From assembly GCF_014695775.1 (NCBI RefSeq), contig NZ_JACJOX010000021.1:1-32546 (forward strand): 32,546 nt of DNA. Direction: 5' to 3'. This DNA comes from Leptolyngbya sp. FACHB-60 (GTDB taxonomy: Bacteria > Cyanobacteriota > Cyanobacteriia > Phormidesmidales > Phormidesmidaceae). The notes beneath the pieces are model-generated. The model saw nothing but the letters and a program-made list of their open reading frames with translations, was not told where the DNA came from and did not search any database. This document shows positions 14,769 to 22,387 of the stretch, piece after piece; within the stretch, counting starts at the first letter, position 1; each line of letters starts with the position of its first letter. A program made the translations under genes and the position numbers.

Positions 14769-17531
14769 ATGGCTAACGGCGATTCGCGAAGCGATCCTTC
14801 TAGGAATCGCAACCAGCTCTTTAACGCTCTGAGCAATCTGTCCCGCCAGGACTTTGAGTGGCTGCTGTTTGCTCTTAGACCACCTGGCGGTCTTATCCCC
14901 GGCCCAGAAGCCCCACAGATGAACCGCGTAAAGGCTCTGCTAGATTGGGCCGAAGGTTCTAGTGGGCGAGGGATAGATGAAGTTGAAGACTATCTCGATC
15001 AGCTAGACACTCTACTTGGCCCTGGGCCGACCACGCCAGATTTTCGCCCCTACCTGCAATCTATTCTGGATGACGAGGACTATTTAGATTGGCAAGGTCT
15101 CTACACACCGACTACCGTAGAAGGCCAAAAGCCTGCCCCATCGTCTAAACACTCCCGCCGCCTCAAGCTTCGTGCTGAAACTGTGAAACCTTCTAAAGAT
15201 CAGCGACTTGGAGACCAAACCACAAATCAGCGGGAAGAGATCGAGCAACTAGATGTATTAGACGGATTGCATAAGTATGCCGCCGAGCATGTGCTGCTAA
15301 TTGGCAAACCTGGTTCTGGCAAATCCACTTCTATGGAGTGGCTGCTGTGGAATGAAGCCCAGAATGCGCTAGAGCACCCTGAAGCAAAAATTCCAGTCTT
15401 GGTGAAGCTACGCCGATGTACATCTACGATTGAAGCGCTCATTCGCGACTTTCTCAGCCGACATTACTTACCACTGAATGTTCAAGATATTGAACGCTTG
15501 CTTCAGCAAGGAAAGGTGTTGCTGTTACTGGATGGTCTGAACGAACTGCCAGAAGCCCACAGCACAGAAATTGCTAACTTTCGAGAGCGCTACCGCAAGA
15601 CCACACCGATGATCGTTTCTACCCGAGATTTGAGTGTGGGTGGCACTTTGGGCATTGTTAAGTCTTTGAAAATGCTGCCGCTTAGCGAACCGCAAATGCG
15701 GGAATTTGTTTTGGGGTATTTGCCAAAAGAGGGCGATCGCCTGCTTCAGCAGCTTAAAGGAGACAGGCTGCGGAAGTTTGCCGAAACGCCGCTTTTGCTT
15801 TGGATGCTCTATCGTGTCTTTGACCAGAATGGCCAGGTTCCAGCTAATCTGGGGCTGGCGTTTCGAGAGTTTACCCAACTCTATGATCGGCAAATTCAGG
15901 AGGATGCCCCTGCTGATTCAAAAGACCAGTGGCCTAAGCTGCTGCGCCATCTAGCCTTCGCTTTGATGCATGACAAAGAGTTAGTCGGGTTTCGGCTAAC
16001 TATGCCCAGGGAAGAAGCGGAAGATCTGTTAACTGCTTTCTTGCAGCAAGAGGGTAGAACCAATGCCAGGGCGAATGCTGAACGCTGGCTACAAGATTTA
16101 CTGGACTATCACCTGATACAGCCAGTGATACAGGAAAATCTTGAGGAACATATTGAATTTCGCCACCAACTGATCCAAGAATACTACGCCGCAGAATACT
16201 TGCTGCGCCTGTTGCCAGGGCTAAGCGATGAGCAACTAAAGCAAGACTACCTCAACCTTTTGAAGTGGACAGAAGCGATCGCTCTAATGCTGGCGCTGGT
16301 GCCTGATGAAAATCAGGCATTGAGGGTAGTGAAGCTGGCACTGGATGTAGATTGGATGTTAGGGGCAAGACTGGCAGGTGAAGTAAAGCCAAAAGCCCAA
16401 GCGCAAACTATCAAGCTTGTGAAGGAACTAAAAATAGCAAGCTGGTTAAAAATTAAATTACTTGGAAGAAGTCAATCTAGGGAAATACTTCCCGAGTTGA
16501 TCGAGTCAATCAAAGATCCGTGCATTCACGAGGAAGTAGTTATTGAAGCCTTAATTCAAAATCCTTTTACTGCGAATCATCTTTCAAGAATGATTGAGTT
16601 TCTAGAAAATGAAACTGACTATGTTCGCACTCGAATCTCAAATGTACTGTCATCTCTGGATCCAGATTTTATAATTCCTCAAATTCTTCGTTATCTTACT
16701 TGTTCTGATGAAAATCTTGTCTTCACGACAATTAAGATACTAGGAGATCTTGAACATGAGAGAGCTGTTGTAAAATTATTGCCGCTTTTAAAGCATGAAG
16801 ACTATCGAATTCGCAAAGGCATAGTTCAATCTTTGAGATTTCAAGGATCGGCAACTGCCACTCCAGAATTAGTTAGATTGCTTAGGGATCCAAATGAGGA
16901 TGTTCGTTTTTGTGCAGCAGAAGCATTGGCATTTTTGAGGTGTGGCGAAGGAAAAACAATTTTAGTGAATGCATTAGAAAACGCAGACTTTTATGAAAAA
17001 ATCAGAATCTCTGATGCGCTGTCCCGGCTTAGGTTTTTTACAGATTCGAAAAAATCGGCACAGAAAAAATTAGGTGAGAAATCAATTGGTAAGCAAGAGC
17101 TTTACGATCCTTTGGGCAAACGAAAGGAAATGTCTGAAAGACTTAATAGCAAGGATATAACTCAAGTTCAATCGGCTGTTCTTGATGGGATTAAGTCCGA
17201 TGATCTTTATGTACGTTGGCTATCGCGTTCAGCCTTGTATACGCTTGAGCCTCTAAACGCTGCCCATCTTCTAAAGTTTATTTCCATGGAGCATGGTGAA
17301 GATGCGTTAAAGGCAATTGAAGAAATCCAAACCAACTGTAAGTTCTACAATTACGATATCTGGCAAGATTCACTTCAAAGTGCAGGATTAGAGAATCAAC
17401 ATGGTAGGCAGGGGATTGCGGCTGGGCAAGCCACTACTATTTTCAATATTGACACTCTCCATGCGCCCAATGCCGCTATTAACCTAGGTGGCACCATTTA
17501 CGGCGATCAGATCGGTACGCAGAACCCCTAG
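14769..17531 (+). CDS. EAD-NACHT-HEAT STAND NTPase
   Basis: A 920-residue STAND protein, counted from ATG 14769; ATG 14724 is an alternative. Residues about 13-78 match an effector-associated domain (EAD): F-x2-LLFALxPPGGLIPG, APQ, RVKALLDWAEG. A variable linker follows, then NACHT with Walker A GKPGSGKST (179-187) and Walker B LLLLDGLNEL (251-260), both intact. RDLS in the sensor region and the helical part ending FRHQLIQEYYAAEYLL are typical. Residues about 610-870 hold HEAT-like repeats (for example DYRIRKGIVQSLR, NEDVRFCAAEALAFL), the probable ligand-sensing part. The last 17 residues are INLGGTIYGDQIGTQNP. EADs usually recruit partner effectors by homotypic contact, and NACHT oligomerises on sensing. 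The HEAT section is unusually AT-rich. A conflict or regulated-response role is inferred from family, not shown. Confidence 0.88.
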   Translation: MANGDSRSDPSRNRNQLFNALSNLSRQDFEWLLFALRPPGGLIPGPEAPQMNRVKALLDWAEGSSGRGIDEVEDYLDQLDTLLGPGPTTPDFRPYLQSILDDEDYLDWQGLYTPTTVEGQKPAPSSKHSRRLKLRAETVKPSKDQRLGDQTTNQREEIEQLDVLDGLHKYAAEHVLLIGKPGSGKSTSMEWLLWNEAQNALEHPEAKIPVLVKLRRCTSTIEALIRDFLSRHYLPLNVQDIERLLQQGKVLLLLDGLNELPEAHSTEIANFRERYRKTTPMIVSTRDLSVGGTLGIVKSLKMLPLSEPQMREFVLGYLPKEGDRLLQQLKGDRLRKFAETPLLLWMLYRVFDQNGQVPANLGLAFREFTQLYDRQIQEDAPADSKDQWPKLLRHLAFALMHDKELVGFRLTMPREEAEDLLTAFLQQEGRTNARANAERWLQDLLDYHLIQPVIQENLEEHIEFRHQLIQEYYAAEYLLRLLPGLSDEQLKQDYLNLLKWTEAIALMLALVPDENQALRVVKLALDVDWMLGARLAGEVKPKAQAQTIKLVKELKIASWLKIKLLGRSQSREILPELIESIKDPCIHEEVVIEALIQNPFTANHLSRMIEFLENETDYVRTRISNVLSSLDPDFIIPQILRYLTCSDENLVFTTIKILGDLEHERAVVKLLPLLKHEDYRIRKGIVQSLRFQGSATATPELVRLLRDPNEDVRFCAAEALAFLRCGEGKTILVNALENADFYEKIRISDALSRLRFFTDSKKSAQKKLGEKSIGKQELYDPLGKRKEMSERLNSKDITQVQSAVLDGIKSDDLYVRWLSRSALYTLEPLNAAHLLKFISMEHGEDALKAIEEIQTNCKFYNYDIWQDSLQSAGLENQHGRQGIAAGQATTIFNIDTLHAPNAAINLGGTIYGDQIGTQNP

Positions 17532-17571
17532 CCAGAAGCTTAAAATAGACTTGCCGCCTAGGGTTAAACCT

Positions 17572-17823
17572 ATGCAAATCACCCTTAACATGCCTGATGA
17601 TCTCAACCAAACCGAAACCTTTAACCAAAGCGACTGGTTTCGAGAGATCGCCATTGCCCTCTTTCAGCAAGAGCGCATTTCCCTTAGCCGCGCCAGCAAA
17701 ATTGCTGACATGGAGCTAATCGACCTTCAAAAACTCTTAGCCGATCGCAATATCTGCATCCACTACGATGTCGAAGACTTTGAGCAAGACCTGCAGCACC
17801 TGCGCGATCGGGGCTGGCTATGA
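17572..17823 (+). CDS. UPF0175 family antitoxin-like protein
   Basis: An 83-residue protein matching UPF0175. It starts MQITLNMPDDL, has a helix-turn-helix-like centre ISLSRASKIADMELIDLQKLLADRNI, and ends in the family pattern HYDVEDFEQDLQHLR. UPF0175 proteins are usually antitoxins or small DNA-binding partners of a DUF3368 PIN-type nuclease encoded directly downstream. The start at 17572 is chosen because it gives the family N-terminus; the frame is open further upstream, but that part overlaps the NACHT gene and has no family match. The stop (TGA 17821-17823) overlaps the ATG at 17820 of a nine-codon frame that looks like the beginning of such a toxin. The usual partner therefore appears to be missing. 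Confidence 0.85.
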   Translation: MQITLNMPDDLNQTETFNQSDWFREIAIALFQQERISLSRASKIADMELIDLQKLLADRNICIHYDVEDFEQDLQHLRDRGWL

Positions 17824-17849
17824 TTGTTGTCAGCGATACCTACCTATGA
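17820..17849 (+). pseudogene. Remnant start of a DUF3368 (PIN-type) toxin
   Basis: The frame reads MIVVSDTYL then TGA. MIVVSDTS-type N-termini open DUF3368 proteins, where the aspartate is the first acid of the PIN-like active site. Placement is exactly where the toxin should begin: its ATG overlaps the UPF0175 stop (ATGA). Its own TGA overlaps the ATG of the next gene (ATGA at 17846-17849). The toxin body, roughly 150 residues in relatives, is absent. Reading this as a deletion remnant is inference; a chance match of nine codons is possible but unlikely given the position. Confidence 0.6.
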
Positions 17850-18265
17850 ATAACAGCTTTAATATCCAAAACTTCAACACAAACAATGCTGCCGTTAATC
17901 TGGGCGGCACCATCGAAGGTGACCAGATCGGCACCCAAAACCATTACTCCCATGCTCCAGAAGTGCAAGAGGCCGTTGTTGAGCTGCAAACCCTACTGAC
18001 CCAACTTCAAACCCAGCATTCAACCGTCACCACAGAAACCGAGGCAATCGCCATCATCGACGCTGAGTTTACCGAAATCAAACAGACTCCCGCTCATCGA
18101 CTAGCCACCCTGCGCCAGCAGCTCCTCAACCCAGAACGCCATACCCAAGCCATTAAAGCCACCCTTGGCGAAATTGCCAAGCACTACTTAGAAGAGACTG
18201 TTTTGGCAAAAGCTGCCATTACTTACCTCGATAAACTGAGTGAAGAACCTAATTACGGAGCCTGA
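17846..18265 (+). CDS. Small GDQIGTQ-motif helical protein
   Basis: A 139-residue protein with an N-terminal glycine-rich motif (FNIQNF, then NAAVNLGGTIEGDQIGTQN at about 14-32). A helical region follows, in which LxTLLxQLQ, TETEAIAIIDAEFTEIK, HRLATLRQQLLNPERH and AKHYLEETVLAKAAITYLDKL stand out. The helical part is familiar from cyanobacterial hypothetical proteins, often next to or fused with signalling and conflict genes; its function is unknown. The motif is almost the same as the C-terminal tail of the EAD-NACHT-HEAT protein encoded upstream, suggesting that the two proteins interact or share a recent exchange of sequence. The ATG at 17846 is chosen because it directly precedes the motif and overlaps the upstream stop. 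Confidence 0.8.
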   Translation: MNNSFNIQNFNTNNAAVNLGGTIEGDQIGTQNHYSHAPEVQEAVVELQTLLTQLQTQHSTVTTETEAIAIIDAEFTEIKQTPAHRLATLRQQLLNPERHTQAIKATLGEIAKHYLEETVLAKAAITYLDKLSEEPNYGA

Positions 18266-18307
18266 AGTGTAAAACACGAGGTTCAGCATCAACCTTGGGT
18301 TGGCAAT

Positions 18308-18826
18308 TCAATGTTGCACAACCACAGGAGTCCCCAGGTCAGCCCAATTAAACAACCACTGGGCATGGTCAACCGCGACATTCACGCAGCCATGACTCAC
18401 AGGCGTACCAAAATTGTGGTGCCAGTAAGCCCCATGAATCGCGTAGCCTCGATAAAAATACATTGTCCACGGTACATCGGGCACGTCATAATCTGCGCCC
18501 CGCATTCTGGTAGTTCGATGCATTGCCTGAATCTCAAACACCCCCGTCACCGTGGGCGTTGAGCGCTTCCCCGTTGAGACAATGACCGCATAGACCGGGG
18601 TACCCCCCTCCCAGGCCGTCAATCGCTGGCTTGATAAATCTATTTGGAACCAGCGTTCATTCGATTGTCGAAAACTTGCCACCCGCGTGGCTATTTCTTC
18701 ATTCGTAAGGGCCATGGCAGGCTCTATGACTGGAGCCAAAAATAACCCTGCACTGCTGACGATTAAACTCAAAAAAGCACCTGCCCCGAAGCGTTTGAGC
18801 CAATGCTGCTGAGGGCCTAACATCAC
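18308..18826 (-). CDS. L,D-transpeptidase (YkuD domain), exported
   Basis: A 172-residue protein with an N-terminal signal or membrane segment ([17 protein letters not shown], about 18-34). A YkuD catalytic domain follows from about residue 58 ([17 protein letters not shown]). The active-site pattern is intact: H131 in [11 protein letters not shown] and S144-H145-G146-C147 in the SHGC motif, with C147 the nucleophile. Enzymes of this family make 3-3 peptidoglycan cross-links or attach proteins to the wall in the periplasm. ATG 18826 and ATG 18823 are both possible starts, with GAGG and GGAG upstream. The protein is short compared with multidomain L,D-transpeptidases and has no separate LysM or PG-binding domain. 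Confidence 0.9.
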   Translation of the reverse strand: MMLGPQQHWLKRFGAGAFLSLIVSSAGLFLAPVIEPAMALTNEEIATRVASFRQSNERWFQIDLSSQRLTAWEGGTPVYAVIVSTGKRSTPTVTGVFEIQAMHRTTRMRGADYDVPDVPWTMYFYRGYAIHGAYWHHNFGTPVSHGCVNVAVDHAQWLFNWADLGTPVVVQH

Positions 18827-18847
18827 TCCACCTCAACTGTTTAGATG

Positions 18848-18894
18848 ATCATTACTTCAACCCCTCCAGCTAAAATCCTGAAGATGGTAATGAT
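18848..18894. terminator. Hairpin between LysR and L,D-transpeptidase genes
   Basis: TCATTAC (18849-18855) pairs with GTAATGA (18887-18893), and an adjacent CTTCA/TGAAG pair could extend it with a bulge. It sits downstream of the leftward lysR gene and upstream of the L,D-transpeptidase start, so it may end the former or control the latter. Confidence 0.35.
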
Positions 18895-18939
18895 TCTTTA
18901 GGCTGCATCATATTCTATAGAGCTAAGTTTGACGAAGCC

Positions 18940-19818
18940 CTAGATTTTCTCTGCTAAAAACTCCACTAGCCGAGTTACCTTCGCCGACAGGTGGCGGTTC
19001 ACCGGGTACAGCGCATAGATATTGATCGCCGGAGGCGGATAGTCGGCGAGAATAAGACGCAAGCGTTCTGCTGCTAAATCCTCCTCCACAATGAAATTGG
19101 GCAGGATCACGATGCCTAAGCCTGCTAAGGCAGCAGCCCGCAGCACCTCACCGTTGTTACAGCACAGTGGCCCATTGATCGTGACCGTATGCGGCTCATC
19201 CCCTACCAAAGTCCAGCTGTTGTCTTGGGCACGGTGGCCATAGTGTAGACAGTCGTGCTGTTTGAGATCGTCTGGGTGAGTCGGGACGCCGCGCTGCTGT
19301 AGATAGCTTGGAGCGGCGCACACCACCAGCGGGCAGGGAGCCAGGATGTGGGCGATTAGCCCAGGGCCGGGGGGCTGGGCGGCAATGCGAATGGTGATGT
19401 CAAAGCCTTCTTCAATCGGGTCGATGCGGCGATCGTTGAGCACCAGCTCTACATAGAGGTCGGGGTACTGGGCCATAAACCCCACCACCAGCGGAGCCAG
19501 GTGCAGGGTGCCAAAGGTCATTGGCGCGTTGATGCGCAGGCTGCCGCGCGGCTCCTGGTGCAGGCGGGTGAGGGCCAGCTCCGCTTCTTCGAGGTCGGTG
19601 AGGATGGCGAGGCAGCGATCGTAGTAGGCACGGCCAGCATCGGTGGGGAAGACCTTACGGGTAGTGCGCTGCAAGAGCTGGGTTTGCAAGTGCTCCTCCA
19701 AATTGATTACCAGCTTGTTGACCTGCGATCGCGAGAGATCCATCTGGCGAGCAGCGGCAGCAAAACCGCCTGCTTCGACAACTTGGGTAAAGGCGCGCAT
19801 GCTTTCGAGTTTGTCCAT
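18940..19818 (-). CDS. LysR-family transcriptional regulator
   Basis: A 292-residue LysR-type regulator. The winged helix-turn-helix is at residues 1-60 (MDKLESMRAFTQVVEAGGF, AAARQMDLSRSQVNKLVINLEEHL, RTTRKVFPTDAG). The substrate-binding domain is at about 88-290 (GSLRINAPMTFG, DITIRIA, and GLGIVILPNFIVEEDLAAERL near the end). It most resembles the CrgA/DmlR-type branch. It is transcribed divergently from the pirin gene across about 206 bases, the usual arrangement for a LysR regulator and its target, and a dyad lies in that gap. The effector is unknown. Confidence 0.92.
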   Translation of the reverse strand: MDKLESMRAFTQVVEAGGFAAAARQMDLSRSQVNKLVINLEEHLQTQLLQRTTRKVFPTDAGRAYYDRCLAILTDLEEAELALTRLHQEPRGSLRINAPMTFGTLHLAPLVVGFMAQYPDLYVELVLNDRRIDPIEEGFDITIRIAAQPPGPGLIAHILAPCPLVVCAAPSYLQQRGVPTHPDDLKQHDCLHYGHRAQDNSWTLVGDEPHTVTINGPLCCNNGEVLRAAALAGLGIVILPNFIVEEDLAAERLRLILADYPPPAINIYALYPVNRHLSAKVTRLVEFLAEKI

Positions 19819-19918
19819 CTTGGGGAAGGTGGGGAGATAAGGGAGGTGAGGGTGATGAGGGAGGCGGGGTTGGGAGATCTTCTAAGACAGCACAACGACC
19901 CAATTGTCGCCTTAATAA

Positions 19919-19973
19919 AGACAATGCGTCTACAAATCTGCATATTGTCTATTAATTGGATTCAGTATATCTT
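19919..19973 (+). promoter_or_regulatory. Likely pirin promoter with dyad operator
   Basis: AGACAAT (19919-19925) and ATTGTCT (19944-19950) form an inverted repeat 18 bp apart, with an extra half site at about 19903 (AATTGTC). The right arm contains a -35-like TTGTCT (19945-19950), followed after 17 bp by TATCTT (19968-19973). The gene start is 52 bp on, with AGGAGG at 20011. The layout suits control by the divergent LysR regulator, but binding is inferred. Confidence 0.4.
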
Positions 19974-20024
19974 TAATTTATTCGGATGTTTCCAATCCAT
20001 TGACGCTAATAGGAGGTGTCTCTA

Positions 20025-20729
20025 ATGATTACGGTTCGTCCTGCTAATGAACGTGGTGCCGCCAACTTTGGCTGGCTCGATTCTCACCACACCTTCTCCT
20101 TCGGCAACTACTACGACCCCAAGCACATGGGCTTTGCCAGCCTGCGGGTAATTAACGAAGACAAGGTCACGCCCAGCCAAGGTTTTGGCACCCACGGCCA
20201 CCGCGACATGGAAATCATTACCTACGTGCTGGATGGCGCGCTGGAGCACAAAGATAGCCTCGGCACCGGCTCTGTCATTCGCCCTGGGGATGTGCAGCGC
20301 ATGTCGGCGGGCACGGGCATTCGCCACAGCGAGTTCAACGCCTCAAACACTAACCCAGTGCATTTCCTGCAAATTTGGATCATGCCTGAGACTGAGGGCA
20401 TTGACCCCGGCTATGAACAAATCGCGATCGCACCCGCATCCAAGCAGGGTCAGCTGCGCTTAGTCGGCTCCCGCGACGGCCGCGACGGCTCCGTCACCAT
20501 CCACCAGGATGTCAGTCTCTACGCCACCACGTTGAGTGATGGCGATCGGGTGGCGCATACCCTTGCTCCGGGCCGAGTCGCCTGGGTGCAGGTAGCCCGA
20601 GGCGCAGTCAACCTCAACGGCCATGCCCTCACCGCTGGAGATGGCGCTGCCGTCAGTGACCTCGACACCCTAAATCTAACTGGGGCTGCCGATGAGGCCG
20701 AGGTGCTGCTGTTTGATATGGCCGCCTAA
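20025..20729 (+). CDS. Pirin family cupin protein
   Basis: A 234-residue bicupin of the pirin family. The N-terminal metal-binding cupin shows SHHTFSFGNYYDP (about 20-32), THGHRDMEIITYVLDGALEHKDSLG with its His and Glu ligands, and RPGDVQRMSAGTGIRHSEFN. Bacterial pirins have been reported as quercetin dioxygenases, or as redox- or iron-responsive modulators of other proteins; which applies here is not evident. The start is ATG 20025, set by AGGAGG at 20011-20016 with ideal spacing; an upstream GTG at 20016 overlaps that site and is rejected. The gene is divergent from lysR and is followed by the CDGSH gene after a strong hairpin. Confidence 0.93.
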   Translation: MITVRPANERGAANFGWLDSHHTFSFGNYYDPKHMGFASLRVINEDKVTPSQGFGTHGHRDMEIITYVLDGALEHKDSLGTGSVIRPGDVQRMSAGTGIRHSEFNASNTNPVHFLQIWIMPETEGIDPGYEQIAIAPASKQGQLRLVGSRDGRDGSVTIHQDVSLYATTLSDGDRVAHTLAPGRVAWVQVARGAVNLNGHALTAGDGAAVSDLDTLNLTGAADEAEVLLFDMAA

Positions 20730-20737
20730 CAAACTTG

Positions 20738-20767
20738 CGGCGGCAGGGAAAACTTCCCCTGCCGCCG
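20738..20767 (+). terminator. GC-rich hairpin after pirin gene
   Basis: CGGCGGCAGG (20738-20747) pairs with CCTGCCGCCG (20758-20767), with GGAA/TTCC continuing inside, leaving a very short loop. It begins 9 bases after the pirin stop and has no T-run. It may end or weaken read-through into the CDGSH gene. Confidence 0.55.
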
Positions 20768-20809
20768 GATGTCCGCGATAAGACAGTGATCTAACGAGAG
20801 GAAAGACCG

Positions 20810-21046
20810 ATGGCTGAGCTTGTAATTGCCGATACTAAGCCCGTGGTGATGGAACTGGAGGCCGGTGACTATTTTTGGTGCACCTGCGGCCAGTCAAGCA
20901 ACCAACCTTTCTGCAACGGTGCCCACGCTGGCACTGAGTTTACGCCAATGAAATTCACCTTAGAGGAGAAAAAGCAGGTGGCGCTGTGTGCCTGCAAGTA
21001 TACGCAAAACGCGCCCTTCTGCGATGGTAGTCACACCAAGCTTTAG
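20810..21046 (+). CDS. Double CDGSH iron-sulfur protein
   Basis: A 78-residue protein with two CDGSH-type 2Fe-2S sites. The first is C24-T-C26...C35-NGA-H39; the second is C60-A-C62...C71-DGS-H75. Each has the three-cysteine, one-histidine ligand set of the mitoNEET-like family. Two motifs in one chain is the type seen in small bacterial members. These proteins are redox or Fe-S transfer factors in the cytoplasm. GAGAGG at 20796 lies 8 bases upstream of ATG 20810. It follows pirin on the same strand, suggesting a shared redox or iron-linked role, though a hairpin separates the two. Confidence 0.9.
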   Translation: MAELVIADTKPVVMELEAGDYFWCTCGQSSNQPFCNGAHAGTEFTPMKFTLEEKKQVALCACKYTQNAPFCDGSHTKL

Positions 21047-21154
21047 GTAAGAACTGCCTCCCTGATGTTGTTGAACCCAGGTTGGGGCGCGATTCCTCGG
21101 TGGAGACACTTCGTAAACGCTCCAAGTATGACAGCCCTAGCCGCCATCACAAAA

Positions 21155-21211
21155 CCCATCGCCAAATTCCTATGGCCTCAACTATTGGGCCTGGGAAAGT
21201 TTGGCGATGGG
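21155..21211. terminator. Long convergent hairpin
   Basis: CCCATCGCCAAA (21155-21166) and TTTGGCGATGGG (21200-21211) form a perfect 12-bp stem; inner TTCC/GGAA and GGCC/GGCC pairs extend it. It lies between the CDGSH stop and the stop codon (21212) of the small leftward gene, so it can terminate both. Confidence 0.7.
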
Positions 21212-21397
21212 TTAGTAGTTCTGGCGCAAACGTCCCTGGGTGCGACCGCTGAGGCGCTCAGACACCAGGTCGCGGTCTTTGTCGCTGAGGCTACTGATCC
21301 GCTGCTGGGCCTGATTGAGCTGGTGGTTGTCCGACAGGCGGTTAATCAGGTCAGCTTCGTAGGACCGCTGACGAGGACTAAGGCGAGACTTTCCCAT
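21212..21397 (-). CDS. Small hypothetical protein, 61 residues
   Basis: A short charged protein, MGKSRLSPRQRSYEADLINRL at its start, with a helical middle (NQAQQRISSLSDKDRDLVSERL) and a basic end. No domain, signal or membrane segment is recognised. Support comes from the natural-looking composition, an ATG at 21397 with AGGG upstream, and a strong hairpin immediately past its stop. The frame extends to a TTG at 21412, which adds five residues and is less likely. The opposite-strand frame over the same DNA looks like a shadow. Confidence 0.55.
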   Translation of the reverse strand: MGKSRLSPRQRSYEADLINRLSDNHQLNQAQQRISSLSDKDRDLVSERLSGRTQGRLRQNY

Positions 21398-21433
21398 GGA
21401 GATGCCCTGCAAGAAATCAATAGACGGGATTGA

Positions 21434-21611
21434 CCCTAGTCTAGTTTCAAACTGGGCACCTAGAGAGTCAAATGATTTCTAGCAAGAAATTGTTACTCAG
21501 GCGGTAGCCGACTATCTTGCGGATTAGTGGCTGAGTAGCCGTCCAGGGGATGCGATTCTCCCTTGGAGAGGCTATGCCAACGCCCTCTCGGGCAGGTCTT
21601 TGACCATTGCA
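21434..21611. other. Intergenic gap with repeat-like sequence
   Basis: No gene is seen. The part at about 21550-21585 (GGAGAGGCTATGCCAACGC) resembles short dispersed repeats common between cyanobacterial genes. No tRNA-like fold was found. Confidence 0.35.
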
Positions 21612-22079
21612 CTACATGCCGCTCTCAAGCGCCTCAGTGAGTTTATCGAGATAGATCATCATCAGATTGCTCTGGTCACTGGGGAGCGTGGTGCGCACTT
21701 CTTCTTTAAGCAGACGGTAGGCCACTACACAGGCCGACTGACGATGGAAGGAGCGGATAATATTTTGCATCCACACCAGATATTCTTCCATGAAGCCATC
21801 TTCGTCGTGGAGCAAAACGCCCTTGGCAACGTACTCCAGGGTATAGGTCATATCGCGCTGGCACTGTTGGGCGTGCTCTTGAACGACCTGGCGATGGGGG
21901 GTCTGCATGAGCCGCCGCAGGGTGTTGAGCACTAGATCTTTGCTGTGGTCTCTAACGTGGTTGTAGAGATTTACCCGAGCTTGAAAGGACTCCATCATTT
22001 GCTCGAAGGGGCGCAGCTCAACATCACTCAGGTAGCGACCGTCGGCATCACGGACAGAGGCAAGCAGGGCATTATTCAT
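21612..22079 (-). CDS. Orphan phycobilisome-family (allophycocyanin-like) protein
   Basis: A 155-residue globin-fold protein resembling the phycobilisome protein family. The helical order and the pattern CQRDMTYTLEYVAKGVLL, then EEYLVWMQNI...AYRLLKEEV, fit the chromophore-side helices of allophycocyanin-like subunits. The cysteine in C-x-RD sits where classical subunits attach phycocyanobilin (Cys84 region), so bilin binding is possible. The gene stands alone, away from any apc or cpc operon. ATG 22079 is chosen because it gives the family length; the frame is open upstream to 22205, but that extension (MGRRQGAPFQ...) has no match. The family is divergent here, so a sensory, chaperone-like or antenna role cannot be separated. 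Confidence 0.7.
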   Translation of the reverse strand: MNNALLASVRDADGRYLSDVELRPFEQMMESFQARVNLYNHVRDHSKDLVLNTLRRLMQTPHRQVVQEHAQQCQRDMTYTLEYVAKGVLLHDEDGFMEEYLVWMQNIIRSFHRQSACVVAYRLLKEEVRTTLPSDQSNLMMIYLDKLTEALESGM

Positions 22080-22387
22080 AGCAGCTAAAGGCGCGATCGC
22101 GCGACCTGGATGGGTTCTCTCCCAAGATGCCCAGGGAAACTGGCGTAATGCGTGATACCTCAATAATTCTTCGCACTGAAATGGGGCACCCTGCCGTCGC
22201 CCCATGCAGCCTCGCGGTTTACGCCTGATCAGGAAAGCACTCTTTCCCTACCTGAAGCAGCGTAAACGCTCGATTTAAGGCATTGCTAGGCCCGGTTTCG
22301 TCGTGGCAAGTCACTGCGCGCTGGCTTAATAAGGCTGTGGATTGGGTCTATTCTGGTAAAGATGCCGAATTTTGCCCAGCCGTAGCC
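22080..22387. other. Divergent promoter region with dyad
   Basis: About 308 bases between two divergent genes once the likely starts are used. It contains HIP1-like sequence near 22095 and an 8-bp inverted repeat, GTTTACGC (22217-22224) and GCGTAAAC (22260-22267), that could be an operator. No further gene is supported. Confidence 0.4.

Noticed and set aside
17488..17571. Upstream extension of the UPF0175 frame
   Set aside because: It overlaps the 3' end of the NACHT gene in another frame; the family N-terminus MQITLNMPDDL begins at 17572.
21065..21433. 122-codon plus-strand frame across the hairpin and the small minus-strand gene
   Set aside because: It runs through a perfect 12-bp terminator-like stem and lacks natural composition; the minus-strand 61-residue frame is better.
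21540..21605. Hairpin-rich sequence that might be a tRNA
   Set aside because: No cloverleaf, no T-loop GTTCRA motif and no acceptor stem could be drawn.
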